From the NCBI RefSeq assembly GCF_003397585.1, contig NZ_QJUV01000001.1, positions 930,001-994,000 on the forward strand: a stretch of DNA of 64,000 bases, in the 5' to 3' direction. Shown piece after piece: positions 1-9,494 of the stretch (the stretch's first letter is position 1; every line of letters begins with the position of its first letter). Origin of the DNA: Gardnerella piotii. Lineage in GTDB: Bacteria > Actinomycetota > Actinomycetes > Actinomycetales > Bifidobacteriaceae. The notes below the pieces were generated by a model. That model saw nothing but the letters and a program-made list of their open reading frames with translations, ran no database searches and was not told the origin of the DNA. A program made the position numbers and the translations under genes.

Positions 1-99
1 TCTAGAAACTTCGATGCTCAGACTGCAAATAGGCTAAAAAATCTTACTCCAGAATCTTATACTGGAATTGCATCACGTTTGGTGGATTTTATTCAATAA
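1..99 (+). CDS. purB: Adenylosuccinate lyase, C-terminal 32 residues (partial)
   Basis: An open frame enters from the left edge and stops at TAA 97-99. The last residues, RLKNLTPESYTGIASRLVDF, match the C-terminal pattern of E. coli-type PurB (RLKAMTPANYIGRAITMVDE) closely. PurB removes fumarate from SAICAR and adenylosuccinate in purine synthesis. The next gene starts 58 bp downstream on the same strand. Only the tail is visible, so the catalytic residues cannot be checked; the call rests on this one conserved segment recalled from memory. Confidence 0.7.
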   Translation, partial: SRNFDAQTANRLKNLTPESYTGIASRLVDFIQ

Positions 100-157
100 C
101 TATTTTGTTCAATAACTTATTAAACATTAATAACTATTAATAAATAAACGGTGTACT

Positions 158-2593
158 ATGCAATCGCAAGTAAAAGATGATTTAGTTATTAACGACGTTG
201 AGCCTAAGCTAGTTCGCAATTGGGCAGATTTAATCTACTCAATTGCATCTGCTGGCGTAGCTACAGCAGTAGTGTTATTTGCAACGTGTTTTTCGGGAAC
301 AACAGCAGGCGTAGAACACGACGCAAAAAATGCTGGGAAGATTATTGAGTGGATTGTAAAAGGACTTCCATCTTCTCTTTTTCAGCAAGCGCTTACAATC
401 GCAATTGTTGCTGGCGTAATCGTATCAATGATCGATTCAAAAAAATGGATTAATACGGCAATATCAACAATAACTTTGCTTTTAACATATCCGCTTGTAT
501 GGTATATTTCCTACATTCTTACAACGCTAAACAATCCTTCGATATTCGCATCGTTTAATTCAATATCTAATAGTCATGGCACAGAATTATTGCCAGACAT
601 GTACGCGGTTTTGGTTGCTTTTCTAACTGTTAGCGGACCGAGAAGAGATAATAAAATCGTAAAACTCTCTTGGCAAGCGCTGCTAATTGCGTCTCCAATA
701 TTAATCGTAACTTCTTGGCATTCGCTAACAGGCGCATTAACATCTTGGTGCATTGGGCGCTCTTTTGGAACACTAATTCGGTTTATTAAGGGAACGCAAA
801 GCAAAGGAGCGTGGGGCAAAGATATTGTTGAAGCACTAGAAAACATTGGCATTACGCATCTTGTTCAGCTTAATAGAAGAACACTAACAACCGACCATAG
901 TGGAGTTCTTAAGTCTAGTCTTGACGACGATTTGATTGAAAATTCAAGGCTATACGACGCGATTGATATTCACGGAACAAGATACGTTATATCTGTATTA
1001 GACAATCAAGTGCATTTGCCTGGGTATCTAAATCAGCTATGGCAATGGGTTAAGCTAATTGACATTCCAGTTAGACGAGACCGCTCTGCTAGACACTCAA
1101 TACATCACCATCTTTCTATGCTACTTGCTCTTAGAAACTTGCATCTTGCGACAGCAAACGTGTATGGGGTAACAGACCTAGAAAAATCATCAATAATGGT
1201 ATTTCATACTAGTAATGTTCTTGTTCCTTGCAATCTAAACACACTTACATCTAAAGACGCTCAAAGACTTATGCAATATCTTGATATTGCAAACTCTAGA
1301 GGCATTACACACAGAAGAATAGGACCCGAATCGCTTGCGCGACTAGAAGATGGAACTCCCCTAATTGCAGGTTGGCAAAATGGCGATGTTGCTAGTGATT
1401 CAACTAATATTGCTTTAGATAAAGTTCAACTTTTAACAATAATCGCATCTTGCATTGATGCAAAAACTGCTGTTGAGTCAGCAATAAACGTTTGGGGCGA
1501 ATATAAGGTTGCGCAAATACTTCCATTTATTCAAAAAGCAGCCGTTCCAGCATCTGCAAGGTCACTTTCTTCTTGCAATAAAAAGCTTTTTGAAGATCTT
1601 AAAAATGAGATTAGTAAAAAAGTTTGCACGCTTAACAACGAAGAAGACTACGACACTGTACGCTTAGCACGCTTTAATATTCGATTCTTTGTTAGCTTAA
1701 TCCTTATTATTGCTGCAATTTCGGCTATTGTTACTCAATTGCATCCGCAAGAATTTATTTTTGCGCTCAAAAAAGCAGATAGCGTGATGGTCGTTGCTTG
1801 CTTTGCATGCAGCATGCTTGCTTGGGTTGGGTCTTCTATTACGCTCGGATCTTTTATGGATGACTCAAAGCCAAATGCTTGTGTTTTATTTACATCGCAA
1901 GCAGCTTCTGGCTTTACTGCCGTGTCTATGCCAGCTGGAGTAGGTCCTGCGTTTGTAAACATGCAACTTATAAAGAAAAATGGTAGTTCAACATCTCAAG
2001 CAACAGCGATTACAAGCGCAGTATGGCTTTTGCAATCGCTAGTAACAGCTCTTGTTATATTTAGCGTTGGAATTTTTACTGGTAAAAACCTTCTTTCTGG
2101 AATGATCCCTACACATATGCTTATTACCGTAATAGGAATTGTTACTATAATCCTATGCGCGTTTATGGCGATTACTCCTATTCGCAAATTTATACGCAAA
2201 AAATATCTTCCAATTCTTTCCGACTATGGCAAACAGATAAAAGAACTTGTAACTAAACCAAAACAGCTTTTTAACGGCACTTTGGGCGGTTTGATTCTTG
2301 TTTTTGCAACAGGACTAGGATATTGGGTTGCTCTTTTGGCATTTGGATACTACGCAAACCCTTGGGAAACAGTTCTTCTGTTCTTAGTAGCAAACACTGC
2401 AGGATCTGCTGTTCCAACGCCTGGCGGATTGGGAGCTGTTGAAGCATCTTTGACTTTTGCATTCACTTCGGTTGGCGTTCCTCCAACAATCGCATTATCT
2501 GCAACTCTTCTTTACCGCCTTATGTTCTATTGGTTACGAATACCAATAGGCGCTTTTGCAATGAAAAGTCTTAGCAATAAGGGATTAATTTAA
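158..2593 (+). CDS. Large YbhN/LPG-synthase-type integral membrane protein
   Basis: This 811-residue protein has three parts. Residues about 25-210 hold several hydrophobic helices. Residues about 210-500 are a soluble region containing RRIGPESLARLEDG, resembling the degenerate kinase-like module found in some actinobacterial members. Residues about 505-800 form a multi-helix membrane domain with MPAGVGPAF and AVPTPGGLGAVEAS, hallmarks of the lysylphosphatidylglycerol synthase/flippase-like family (UPF0104, YbhN). Family members act in lipid modification or flipping; the substrate here is unknown. No aminoacyl-transferase domain like that of MprF is visible, so true lysyl-PG synthesis is not supported. 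It follows purB closely and may be cotranscribed. The start ATG has only a weak GGTG ribosome site. Confidence 0.75.
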   Translation: MQSQVKDDLVINDVEPKLVRNWADLIYSIASAGVATAVVLFATCFSGTTAGVEHDAKNAGKIIEWIVKGLPSSLFQQALTIAIVAGVIVSMIDSKKWINTAISTITLLLTYPLVWYISYILTTLNNPSIFASFNSISNSHGTELLPDMYAVLVAFLTVSGPRRDNKIVKLSWQALLIASPILIVTSWHSLTGALTSWCIGRSFGTLIRFIKGTQSKGAWGKDIVEALENIGITHLVQLNRRTLTTDHSGVLKSSLDDDLIENSRLYDAIDIHGTRYVISVLDNQVHLPGYLNQLWQWVKLIDIPVRRDRSARHSIHHHLSMLLALRNLHLATANVYGVTDLEKSSIMVFHTSNVLVPCNLNTLTSKDAQRLMQYLDIANSRGITHRRIGPESLARLEDGTPLIAGWQNGDVASDSTNIALDKVQLLTIIASCIDAKTAVESAINVWGEYKVAQILPFIQKAAVPASARSLSSCNKKLFEDLKNEISKKVCTLNNEEDYDTVRLARFNIRFFVSLILIIAAISAIVTQLHPQEFIFALKKADSVMVVACFACSMLAWVGSSITLGSFMDDSKPNACVLFTSQAASGFTAVSMPAGVGPAFVNMQLIKKNGSSTSQATAITSAVWLLQSLVTALVIFSVGIFTGKNLLSGMIPTHMLITVIGIVTIILCAFMAITPIRKFIRKKYLPILSDYGKQIKELVTKPKQLFNGTLGGLILVFATGLGYWVALLAFGYYANPWETVLLFLVANTAGSAVPTPGGLGAVEASLTFAFTSVGVPPTIALSATLLYRLMFYWLRIPIGAFAMKSLSNKGLI

Positions 2594-2836
2594 TAACAAA
2601 TTAGTGTAAATTTAACTAGTTTAAAAAAGAATATATTTAGTTAAAAAACGCATAAATAAGCCTATATAAGGCATTTTTGCGGTTTTTATACACTTTATTC
2701 ACTAAAAAAAGTAAAAAATCGTAAAAAAATCTTAATAAAACGCTGAAAAACCGCGCATTTGTAGGGAAAATGTACTAATATCTATGAGTGAAAGTGGTCT
2801 TTGGAAGAGAAGGCCCCTAACACAAAGGATGCTTGT

Positions 2837-3118
2837 ATGGCATACAACAAGTCTGATCTCGTTTCGAAGATCGCTCAGAAGTCCAACCTTACCAAGGCAC
2901 AGGCCGAGGCCGCTGTCAACGCATTCCAGGATGTGTTCGTTGAGGCTTTGCAGTCTGGCGAAGGATTGAAGCTCACTGGTCTGTTCTCCGCAGAGCGCGT
3001 AAAGCGCGCAGAGCGCACTGGCCGCAACCCACGTACTGGCGAAACCATTAAGATTCCTGCATCTTACGGTGTTAGAATCTCCGCTGGTTCTTTGCTTAAG
3101 AAGGCTGTTACTGAGTAG
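2837..3118 (+). CDS. hup: HU-type DNA-binding protein
   Basis: This 93-residue nucleoid protein begins MAYNKSDLVSKIAQKSNL and contains the conserved DNA-binding arm with GRNPRTGE and the tail VRISAGSLLKKAV. HU proteins bind DNA as dimers with little sequence preference, bend it and compact the chromosome. The frame is open further upstream, but the ATG at 2837 is chosen because it gives the standard HU N-terminus and is preceded by AAAGGA nine bases upstream. Codons are more C/G-rich than in neighbouring genes, as expected for a highly expressed gene. A strong hairpin terminator follows directly. Confidence 0.95.
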   Translation: MAYNKSDLVSKIAQKSNLTKAQAEAAVNAFQDVFVEALQSGEGLKLTGLFSAERVKRAERTGRNPRTGETIKIPASYGVRISAGSLLKKAVTE

Positions 3119-3143
3119 GTTGAACCTTTAAGCGTAGACTTAC

Positions 3144-3194
3144 AAGAACGAGGAACATTCCCAAAGTTGGATTTGTTCCTCGTTCTTTTGTTTT
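3144..3194 (+). terminator. Intrinsic terminator of hup
   Basis: Perfect 13-bp inverted repeat (AAGAACGAGGAAC at 3144-3156, complement at 3175-3187) with an 18-nt loop, followed by a T-rich run. It lies 26 bp after the hup stop codon and before the convergent fur gene. Confidence 0.85.
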
Positions 3195-3220
3195 ATGCGC
3201 TATGTTTTATGCGCTCTAAC

Positions 3221-3631
3221 TTAGTGCTCTAGCTTCTCACTATTACAATCTTTGCAAAGCCCAAACACTTCCAAAGTGTGGTCTATAACCGTGTATCCGT
3301 GAGATTCAGCAATCTTATGAATCCAACCTTCGTCATCTGGAGGCTCTATGTCTACAGTTTTGCCACACTTTTCGCACACAAGATGATGATGATGCGTGTT
3401 CTCATCGCAAATCCTAAAAAGCTGCTGACCGTTAAAACGCACAGTATCAACATCTCCGCTTTGTGCAAGCGTATTAAGCTGGCGATAAACGGTGGCCAAA
3501 CCAATGATTTCCCCATCTTCTACAAGCGCGCGATGCAAATTTTGAGCAGAAACAAAGTTACGCGAAGCTTTTAAATGCTCAAGAACTGTTTCCTTTTGCT
3601 TAGTGTTTCTGCGTATTGGCTCACCAACCAT
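3221..3631 (-). CDS. Fur-family metal-responsive repressor
   Basis: This 136-residue protein has an N-terminal winged-helix region (KQKETVLEHLKASRNFVSAQ, then GLATVYRQLNTL) and a C-terminal metal-binding domain with the HHHH cluster, VCEKCGK and a closing CKDC, which are the two structural zinc CxxC pairs of the Fur superfamily. The family represses metal uptake or peroxide-defence genes when metal-bound. The sequence does not separate Fur, Zur and PerR; the CxxC pairs fit Zur or Fur. It starts 26 bp after purK on the same strand with AAAGG upstream, so it may be transcribed with purEK. No metal transporter lies next to it. Confidence 0.88.
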   Translation of the reverse strand: MVGEPIRRNTKQKETVLEHLKASRNFVSAQNLHRALVEDGEIIGLATVYRQLNTLAQSGDVDTVRFNGQQLFRICDENTHHHHLVCEKCGKTVDIEPPDDEGWIHKIAESHGYTVIDHTLEVFGLCKDCNSEKLEH

Positions 3632-3657
3632 TATTTAACCTTTCGCAACAAAAACTT

Positions 3658-4830
3658 TTAATCAAGCTCGTCATCCCAACAACCTGTAGAGTCTAACACA
3701 TTGGCTTCCTCAACAGGATTATTGCAAAGAACAGTAATATGACCCATTTTGCGATTCTTACGAACCTGTGCCTTGCCGTAGTCGTGAACATGCCATTCTG
3801 GATGCTCCGCAATAAGCGCGCGAGTAGGTGCAACATGCTGACCTAAAACATTAACCATAACAGCAGCAGAAAGCAGCTTAGGCTCTTTTAGTGGCCATCC
3901 AACAATACCGCGAACATGAGCTTCAAACTGATCCATATCGCAAGCTTCAATCGTGTAATGCCCCGAATTATGCGGGCGTGGCGCAAGCTCATTTACTACT
4001 ACGCGATTATCTTTAGTAATAAACAGCTCAATTCCAAGAGTTCCAGCAAGCTTAAAGCCTTGAGCCAATCTAAGAGCTAAGCTATGCGCAGCTTCTTGGA
4101 CCTTAGCATCAACATTTGCAGGAGCCAAAGTCATGTGCAAAATGCTATTGTGATGCACGTTTTTTACAAGTGGATAAGTCACAAATTCGTTGCCATTTCC
4201 CGAAACAAGAATTGATGCTTCAAAAGCAAAGTCAACAAAACCTTCGAGAATAGAAGGCGGCATCTCTTTGCCATTTTCTACGCGATTACGAACATTATTA
4301 ACGTCTTCTTGAGTGCGCAAAACGTCTTGACCGTGGCCGTCGTAACCACCTCTGCGCGTTTTAAGAATTGCAGGCAGTCCGATTTCTTCGATTGCTTTAT
4401 CTAAATCGTCTAAATTGTTGACTTCACACCATTTAGCAGTTTCAATACCATGATTGTTAATAAAGCTTTTTTCAAAAACACGGTCTTGCGTAACTCGCAA
4501 TAAGTCGGTTCCTTGAGGAACAGCAACCAAATCGCGCACACTATCTAAAGCATCTGCGTTTACGTTTTCAAATTCGTACGTAAGCACATCGCAACTTTTA
4601 GCAAGCTTTTTTAAGGCTTCTAAATCATCATATTCAGATTCAACTTGAAAATCCGCAACTTGGAACACTGGGCAATTATGCGCTGGGTCTAAAACGCCGA
4701 TTTTAAAGCCCATTCTTCTAGCAGCAATCGCCATCATGCGACCAAGCTGACCGCCGCCTATAATTCCAATAGTTGCCCCTGGCATTAAGCACTTTACAGC
4801 ACCATTAGTTGCTTCACATAAGCTCGGCAT
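3658..4830 (-). CDS. purK: N5-carboxyaminoimidazole ribonucleotide synthase
   Basis: PurK uses ATP and bicarbonate to carboxylate aminoimidazole ribonucleotide in purine synthesis; its product is the substrate of PurE, encoded just upstream. The protein shows the N-terminal nucleotide-binding loop [20 protein letters not shown] and ATP-grasp segments [13 protein letters not shown] and [18 protein letters not shown] chose ATG 4830 because GAGGA stands five bases upstream; a TTG at 4842 in the same frame is less likely. This start overlaps the end of purE by 17 bp, which suggests translational coupling. Length (390 residues) is normal for the family. Confidence 0.93.
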   Translation of the reverse strand: MPSLCEATNGAVKCLMPGATIGIIGGGQLGRMMAIAARRMGFKIGVLDPAHNCPVFQVADFQVESEYDDLEALKKLAKSCDVLTYEFENVNADALDSVRDLVAVPQGTDLLRVTQDRVFEKSFINNHGIETAKWCEVNNLDDLDKAIEEIGLPAILKTRRGGYDGHGQDVLRTQEDVNNVRNRVENGKEMPPSILEGFVDFAFEASILVSGNGNEFVTYPLVKNVHHNSILHMTLAPANVDAKVQEAAHSLALRLAQGFKLAGTLGIELFITKDNRVVVNELAPRPHNSGHYTIEACDMDQFEAHVRGIVGWPLKEPKLLSAAVMVNVLGQHVAPTRALIAEHPEWHVHDYGKAQVRKNRKMGHITVLCNNPVEEANVLDSTGCWDDELD

Positions 4831-5320
4831 TAGATTCCTCAACCTTCTTTTTTAATTCTTTGCGGTATTCTTCAAGTTCTTCTTCTAGGCGACTATCTGT
4901 TGTGCTAAGCATGCTTACGGCAAGCAAGCCCGCGTTTGTAGCGCCAGAATTGCCAACAGCGGTTGTTGCAACTGGAATTCCGCCAGGCATTTGCACTATA
5001 GAAAGCAAAGAATCCCAGCCCGAAAGAGCATGGGATTTTACAGGAACACCAACAACTGGAAGCGTTGTTTGAGCAGCAATCATACCTGGCAAGTGTGCAG
5101 CTCCACCAGCACCAGCAATAATCACGCGAAAACCGTTTTTTCTAGCACTATGCGCAAAATCTGCCATAAGTTCTGGAGTGCGATGTGCAGAAATAACTTG
5201 CTTCATATACGGCACTCTAAATCTTTCTAAGATTTCGCATGCATGGCGCATTGTTTCCCAATCGCTAGAAGAGCCCATAACAACCGCCACAACAGGTTTT
5301 GAATCTAAAATATCTGCCAC
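4814..5320 (-). CDS. purE: N5-carboxyaminoimidazole ribonucleotide mutase
   Basis: PurE converts N5-CAIR to CAIR in purine synthesis, after PurK. The 168-residue protein has the class I signature [12 protein letters not shown] near the N-terminus, the SAHRTPE loop and [14 protein letters not shown], all active-site segments. The start is probably GTG 5318-5320, because a GGAGG site sits five bases upstream and it gives the usual short N-terminus; a longer frame reaching 5362 is open but has no better ribosome site. The last 25 residues are unusually rich in Glu and Lys. First gene of a purE-purK-(fur) unit. Confidence 0.93.
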   Translation of the reverse strand: MADILDSKPVVAVVMGSSSDWETMRHACEILERFRVPYMKQVISAHRTPELMADFAHSARKNGFRVIIAGAGGAAHLPGMIAAQTTLPVVGVPVKSHALSGWDSLLSIVQMPGGIPVATTAVGNSGATNAGLLAVSMLSTTDSRLEEELEEYRKELKKKVEESNAELM

Positions 5321-5351
5321 AACAACCTCCCGTATATGCGTAAATAAGCGG

Positions 5352-5394
5352 CTTATGCGCAAAGTTTATACGCAAGTTTTACTTTACGCATAAG
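5352..5394 (-). promoter_or_regulatory. Inverted repeat in the purE leader
   Basis: Arms CTTATGCGCAAAG (5352-5364) and CTTTACGCATAAG (5382-5394) are complementary at 12 of 13 positions, separated by 17 bp, just upstream of the purE ribosome site. It could be a repressor operator or an RNA hairpin in the leader. Function unknown. Confidence 0.35.
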
Positions 5395-5456
5395 CACGGA
5401 AAAATGGCTAATAATTAGTGTTTTATTAGTGATTTACTGGTGTTTTATTAGCTTCT

Positions 5457-6098
5457 TTATTGCTTCTTTATTAGCTGCTTATTTTTAAGAACATATTTTA
5501 CGTCTGCAGCATCCGCAACATCGCTCGAATGTGTTACAACAATCACGCATTTTCCGCGTTTATGAGCGGCATCTTTTAAGATTGCTATAACTTCTTGAGT
5601 TGTGTTTGGATCCAAGCTACCTGTTGGCTCGTCGGCAAGAATAACAGGAGCAGAAGATACAAGCGCTCGCGCAATAGCTACGCGCTGCTGCTGGCCTCCC
5701 GAAAGCTTTGTTATATTTCTAGTGGACTCGTCTTCGCTAAGACCCAGCTCTTTAAGAATCGTAGAATCCGCCTTTGGGCTAACAAGACGCAAGTTTTCTA
5801 CAGGAGTCAAATAGTCAATTAGATTAAAACTCTGGAAAACTAAAGAAACATTGTTCTTACGATGATTAGCATAACCACCATTCTTTGAAATATCTTGCCC
5901 GTTAAACAATACTGTTCCGCTTGTTGGCGAGTCTAAACCAGCTAGAAGAGATAACATGGTAGATTTTCCAGCTCCAGATGGCCCCGTTATGCTGTAGATT
6001 TTTCCAGCTTCAAAATCTGCATTAACATTTTTAAGAACCGCAATATTAGTTGCTCCATAAGAGTAATCAACGTTGTTTAGTTTTAATAAAGTTGTCAT
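5457..6098 (-). CDS. ABC exporter ATP-binding protein (MacB/LolD type)
   Basis: This nucleotide-binding subunit has Walker A (GPSGAGKST), the signature [15 protein letters not shown], Walker B with the D-loop ([12 protein letters not shown]) and the H-loop VTHSSD. It resembles ATPases that partner FtsX-like permeases (MacB, LolD, bacitracin-type exporters). ATG 6098 is chosen because GGAG lies six bases upstream; the frame is open to 6110. Two FtsX-like permease genes lie just upstream on the same strand, giving the order permease-permease-ATPase. No histidine kinase or response regulator adjoins it, unlike peptide-antibiotic detoxification modules. The substrate cannot be told. Confidence 0.9.
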   Translation of the reverse strand: MTTLLKLNNVDYSYGATNIAVLKNVNADFEAGKIYSITGPSGAGKSTMLSLLAGLDSPTSGTVLFNGQDISKNGGYANHRKNNVSLVFQSFNLIDYLTPVENLRLVSPKADSTILKELGLSEDESTRNITKLSGGQQQRVAIARALVSSAPVILADEPTGSLDPNTTQEVIAILKDAAHKRGKCVIVVTHSSDVADAADVKYVLKNKQLIKKQ

Positions 6099-6263
6099 AA
6101 TAAACTCCAATATTCTATTAATCTGTGTTTTATGAATCTATATTTTTATGAATCTGTGTTATAAATTTATCTATTATTTTTATGATTATTTTGGCCTATG
6201 TATATATTCCGCGCACTAATCGCAAGCGCTATATGCATACAAAATACGCCACTTTAATCTCCT

Positions 6264-7628
6264 CTAACTAATTGAGCTGAGTATAGAACGCGGCTTTTTA
6301 AACATTATTGGCGCAAGAGCAATACATAGAGATACAAACGCTATAGCGAATCCTATAAGAATAGCAAACGCTGTTTGGCTAGTTAGCAAAGGCTGATTTG
6401 ATGAGTACGTAATTGCACCATTTGCAACATTTGCTAATAGAATTGATCCAACACTAGACGATATTGCAGCACTAATCGCAGTAGACAGCACTGAGCAAAA
6501 TGCGGATATTATAAAAACTTCTATAATCATTTGCAAAGCTATAACACGTTTTTCTACACCAATTGCCATTAAAACGCCAACTTCGTGAATCCTTCCTCGT
6601 ACCCAAAAAACAAGCACTAATCCAAGAATTATTACTGCAACAATCGCAAGGCAAAATAGAATCATAAACACTAATTGCCTAACTGTTTTTACAGATTGAA
6701 GAACAGAGGCAAATCTTTGCGCATTATTTTCTACAGAAAGCATTCCGCTGCCATAGTTTTTAGCGATTTTATTGGCTTCTTTTAAAGCTTTTTCTAGATT
6801 ATTTGGATTTTGCATAACGCACTTTATAGAACTGCGATTTTTACTTCCAAACAAGTAAAAAGCGGATTCTAAATCAGTTATTACGCGATTTTCGGAAGAA
6901 TCGGAAGGAAGAGCACCTTTTGTTTGCATCTTGCCAGAAAAAATGCCAACAACCTTAAGATTAATGCTTTTGCTGCCTTGTTTTAGAGTTAAAACAGACC
7001 CGAGTTTAAGATTATTTTGTTTAGCAAAGCTCTTGTGAATTATTGCAGATTTTGCGCGCTTAAAGCTACCAGGTGCCGAAGAATCAATATGATTGCCTTC
7101 ATCAAGCTTATATAATCCTTCTTGGAATCCCTGCGCCAACTGTGATTTAGTTGTTCCCGTTATGGAAACAAGCGAGAACATTTCATCATTGTCTAAACGC
7201 GGACCATTTATTGGCGCTACGATTTTAGCGTTAACAGGATTTGCTAAAACATCTTTTTCTTCTGCAATGGTTTTTACTCCACTAATCTTTTTAAATTTTG
7301 CAATAAGACTTTCGGGAATTCCCTCGTTTTTTTGCAAATCTTGAGGAATATCTTGCTGTGATTGCTTAGAAGAATCGCTGACGGAGTCACTGGAAGAATC
7401 GCCAGCAGAATCAGACTCTGGCAAAGTCTGCCCTTGCGTTTTTGCGTAAACGCTAAAGCCTAAGCCAATGCTGGAAGTTATTTGATTCTCTAGATTTTTT
7501 ACGCAAGAAATAACACTCGCTTGGCAAATAAGCGCGCTAAGAACAACCGTAATAATCAACGCTAAAATAGCGCTACGCCTTGGTTTTCTAACTATAGCAA
7601 GCCAAGATCTTTTTATAATTTGAGTCAT
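6264..7628 (-). CDS. FtsX-like ABC permease
   Basis: This 454-residue protein has an N-terminal membrane helix (about residues 17-40), a large extracellular domain with a Ser/Asp-rich stretch near residue 80, and three C-terminal helices (about 320-440) of the FtsX/MacB permease fold. The cytosolic segment WVRGRIHEVGVLMAIGVEKR between the first two C-terminal helices is characteristic. It is a paralogue of the next gene upstream with the same layout, so the two probably form a heterodimer served by the ATPase at 5457-6098. The start has a GTAGGTGGT-type ribosome site. Confidence 0.87.
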   Translation of the reverse strand: MTQIIKRSWLAIVRKPRRSAILALIITVVLSALICQASVISCVKNLENQITSSIGLGFSVYAKTQGQTLPESDSAGDSSSDSVSDSSKQSQQDIPQDLQKNEGIPESLIAKFKKISGVKTIAEEKDVLANPVNAKIVAPINGPRLDNDEMFSLVSITGTTKSQLAQGFQEGLYKLDEGNHIDSSAPGSFKRAKSAIIHKSFAKQNNLKLGSVLTLKQGSKSINLKVVGIFSGKMQTKGALPSDSSENRVITDLESAFYLFGSKNRSSIKCVMQNPNNLEKALKEANKIAKNYGSGMLSVENNAQRFASVLQSVKTVRQLVFMILFCLAIVAVIILGLVLVFWVRGRIHEVGVLMAIGVEKRVIALQMIIEVFIISAFCSVLSTAISAAISSSVGSILLANVANGAITYSSNQPLLTSQTAFAILIGFAIAFVSLCIALAPIMFKKPRSILSSIS

Positions 7629-7636
7629 TTTACCAC

Positions 7637-7687
7637 CTACTTTTGCACGTCAACTACTTTTGCATGCCAACTACTTTTGCATGCCAA
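7637..7687. repeat. Three tandem 17-bp repeats across the permease stop codon
   Basis: Units at 7637-7653, 7654-7670 and 7671-7687, with consensus CTACTTTTGCATGCCAA; units 2 and 3 are identical and unit 1 differs at two bases. Unit 3 contains the stop codon and last codons of the upstream permease gene, and units 1 and 2 fill the gap to the next gene, so the gene tail has been copied twice. Confidence 0.85.
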
Positions 7688-9041
7688 GCAAATCTCTAGG
7701 AGACTTTCGCAAAATAGGAAGATAAGACAACGCAACCGCAACAATAATAATCATTAGAACCATTAATGACGATTGAATTAAGCAATCTAAGCTAACTTGA
7801 ACAGCAATCTTATCTAAAGTTCTAGTGGCCATGCTTGATTCCAAGTTTCCTCCAGCTTGACCCATTGAGCTAAGCTGCTGCGCGGCGGAATTTTTTACCG
7901 AACCTAATGCGCAGTCGCTAAACCATGGAGATATTGCGCTAGCAAAACCATAGCCTATTGCAATGGCTGGAATCGCAAGTAACACAAGCTCAAAAAGCTG
8001 CTGCAACACAAGGGAAGCTTTTCCAACGCCAATGGAAGTTAAAACTCCAATTTCTTTTCTACGCTCATTAATCCAAAGAATAAGAACCAATCCAAGAGCT
8101 ACAACAGCAAACGCGCTTACTGCAATAACCGTTATGTTCATCATGGATTTTACGCCTTTTGCTGCGCCAATCATGCCTTGTACAAACTGGTCATCTCTAG
8201 TAATCTGATAGTTTTGCAAATCAATCGGCAGCTTAGACGCTTCTTCAATCACAGAATCTGCGTCCACTCCTTTTTTAACCTTAAAACTTGCGTCCTGGTA
8301 TATCTCTTTTCCAGGCTTATATTTGTAAAGCTCTCTGGTTGTTCTTAAATCTGTATACACAGTGTTTGCAGTTAATTCTGCACGCGTTGCAACTGGACGA
8401 TTGTTAGCTCCGCCGTAAATTCCAACTATGCGTGTTTTTACTTGCTCCGTAGAATGGTTAAGGTTATCGGCATCAAACGGGTTGGCTTTAAGAGTTAGCG
8501 AATCGCCTAATTTTAGCCCGTTAAGCTTTGCTAAATCTTCGTGGATTAAGGAAGCATGCTCATCTGATTCGCGCAAAGCCCTTCCTTTAACAATGTGAAT
8601 TGATTTTGTTTTGAAAGCATTTAAGCCCTTAGAAGAGTTTGTTCCTTCTAGGTTTACAGCATTGCCAAATTGCTTTTCTCTGCGCGCATCGTAGTCTTGA
8701 ACACCTTTTATTCTCGCTGCTTTTGCATCAACTAAATCGGCTGTAACATTTTGACGCAAAACATACGAATCAACGTTTTTTAGTGACGCGATTTTTTTAA
8801 CATCACTTGGTTTAACGGTTCCCGCTCCCCTAGGAGTTCCAGGATTTACTTGCGGATTATTTGCTAAAACAAAACTAGATTCCGCTTGCTCTTCTACCTT
8901 TTTTCCTTCTTTTTCTGCAGCAATCGCAACTGCAGAAGATGCTAGCAAAAGCGTTGAAATCAAAGCTAGTATTACAAACACGATTGCTGTTTTTACTCTT
9001 TTTCTCAAAACGTAGCGTATTGCGCGAGAAATAAATGTCAT
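7671..9041 (-). CDS. FtsX-like ABC permease
   Basis: This 456-residue membrane protein is the first gene of the exporter operon. It has one N-terminal helix (about residues 16-40), an extracellular domain of roughly 250 residues and three C-terminal helices. The segment WINERRKEIGVLTSIGVGKA is the conserved cytosolic loop of the FtsX/MacB family. Together with the downstream permease and ATPase it should form an ABC exporter or mechanotransmitter, with substrate unknown. The last codons lie inside a 17-bp tandem repeat. The 790-bp region upstream holds no other gene of normal size and must contain its promoter. Confidence 0.87.
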   Translation of the reverse strand: MTFISRAIRYVLRKRVKTAIVFVILALISTLLLASSAVAIAAEKEGKKVEEQAESSFVLANNPQVNPGTPRGAGTVKPSDVKKIASLKNVDSYVLRQNVTADLVDAKAARIKGVQDYDARREKQFGNAVNLEGTNSSKGLNAFKTKSIHIVKGRALRESDEHASLIHEDLAKLNGLKLGDSLTLKANPFDADNLNHSTEQVKTRIVGIYGGANNRPVATRAELTANTVYTDLRTTRELYKYKPGKEIYQDASFKVKKGVDADSVIEEASKLPIDLQNYQITRDDQFVQGMIGAAKGVKSMMNITVIAVSAFAVVALGLVLILWINERRKEIGVLTSIGVGKASLVLQQLFELVLLAIPAIAIGYGFASAISPWFSDCALGSVKNSAAQQLSSMGQAGGNLESSMATRTLDKIAVQVSLDCLIQSSLMVLMIIIVAVALSYLPILRKSPRDLLGMQK

Positions 9042-9130
9042 TGACTACCATCCTCATCGAACACTTGTAGTTAAATCGTAGTTATTCAATCATTAATATC
9101 AGTACTAAGTACAAGCCGCACGAATAATAC

Positions 9131-9164
9131 AAAATCGTATAAGCCACAAAATCGTATAAGCCAC
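9131..9164. repeat. Perfect 17-bp tandem duplication
   Basis: AAAATCGTATAAGCCAC occurs twice in a row, upstream of the exporter operon. No function is evident. Confidence 0.9.
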
Positions 9165-9429
9165 ACAGCAAGTACAATCACGTAGCCTATATTATTTACC
9201 CTTATAAAACACTGTGAATAATCTGTTTATTATCTTCAAAAATCTTAGAAAATTTTATGAAAATTACTGATTTTCAATAAAAAATATATGACATGTTGTT
9301 ATAATCATTTGAAATAATTTATGTGACTAAATGTTAATGAAAGAAAATTTATTAATCGATTAGCAAGTTTTACAACTTGAGACTTTACAGTCAAAAAAAT
9401 TTATTTTGCATGATTTGACGAGGATTTGC

Positions 9430-9459
9430 ATGGATAAAGGCACATACAACAACAATTAA
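9430..9459 (+). CDS. Possible nine-residue mini-ORF before the hairpin
   Basis: ATG 9430 follows a GAGG site by six bases and encodes MDKGTYNNN, with its TAA overlapping the first bases of the 38-nt hairpin. It might be a leader peptide or chance; the other two hairpin copies show no equivalent. Confidence 0.2.
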   Translation: MDKGTYNNN

Positions 9460-9494
9460 GGCGAGCACATTGCGTTACCAAAGTGCCCGCCTTA
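9457..9494. repeat. 38-nt conserved hairpin element, copy 1
   Basis: Arms TAAGGCG/CGCCTTA, then an A-C mismatch, GCAC/GTGC, an A-A mismatch, TTG/CAA and loop CGTTAC. Two other copies are at 12436 and 13663, all exactly 38 nt. T-rich sequence follows on the plus strand, and A-rich sequence precedes the other copies, so each could act as a bidirectional terminator. About 20 bp further downstream also resembles the flank of copy 2 (TTATGTTCTGCGATTA). Confidence 0.85.

Noticed and set aside
2660-2677. Small hairpin GCCTATATAAGGC plus T-run after the YbhN-type gene
   Set aside because: The stem is only four base pairs, too weak to call as a terminator.
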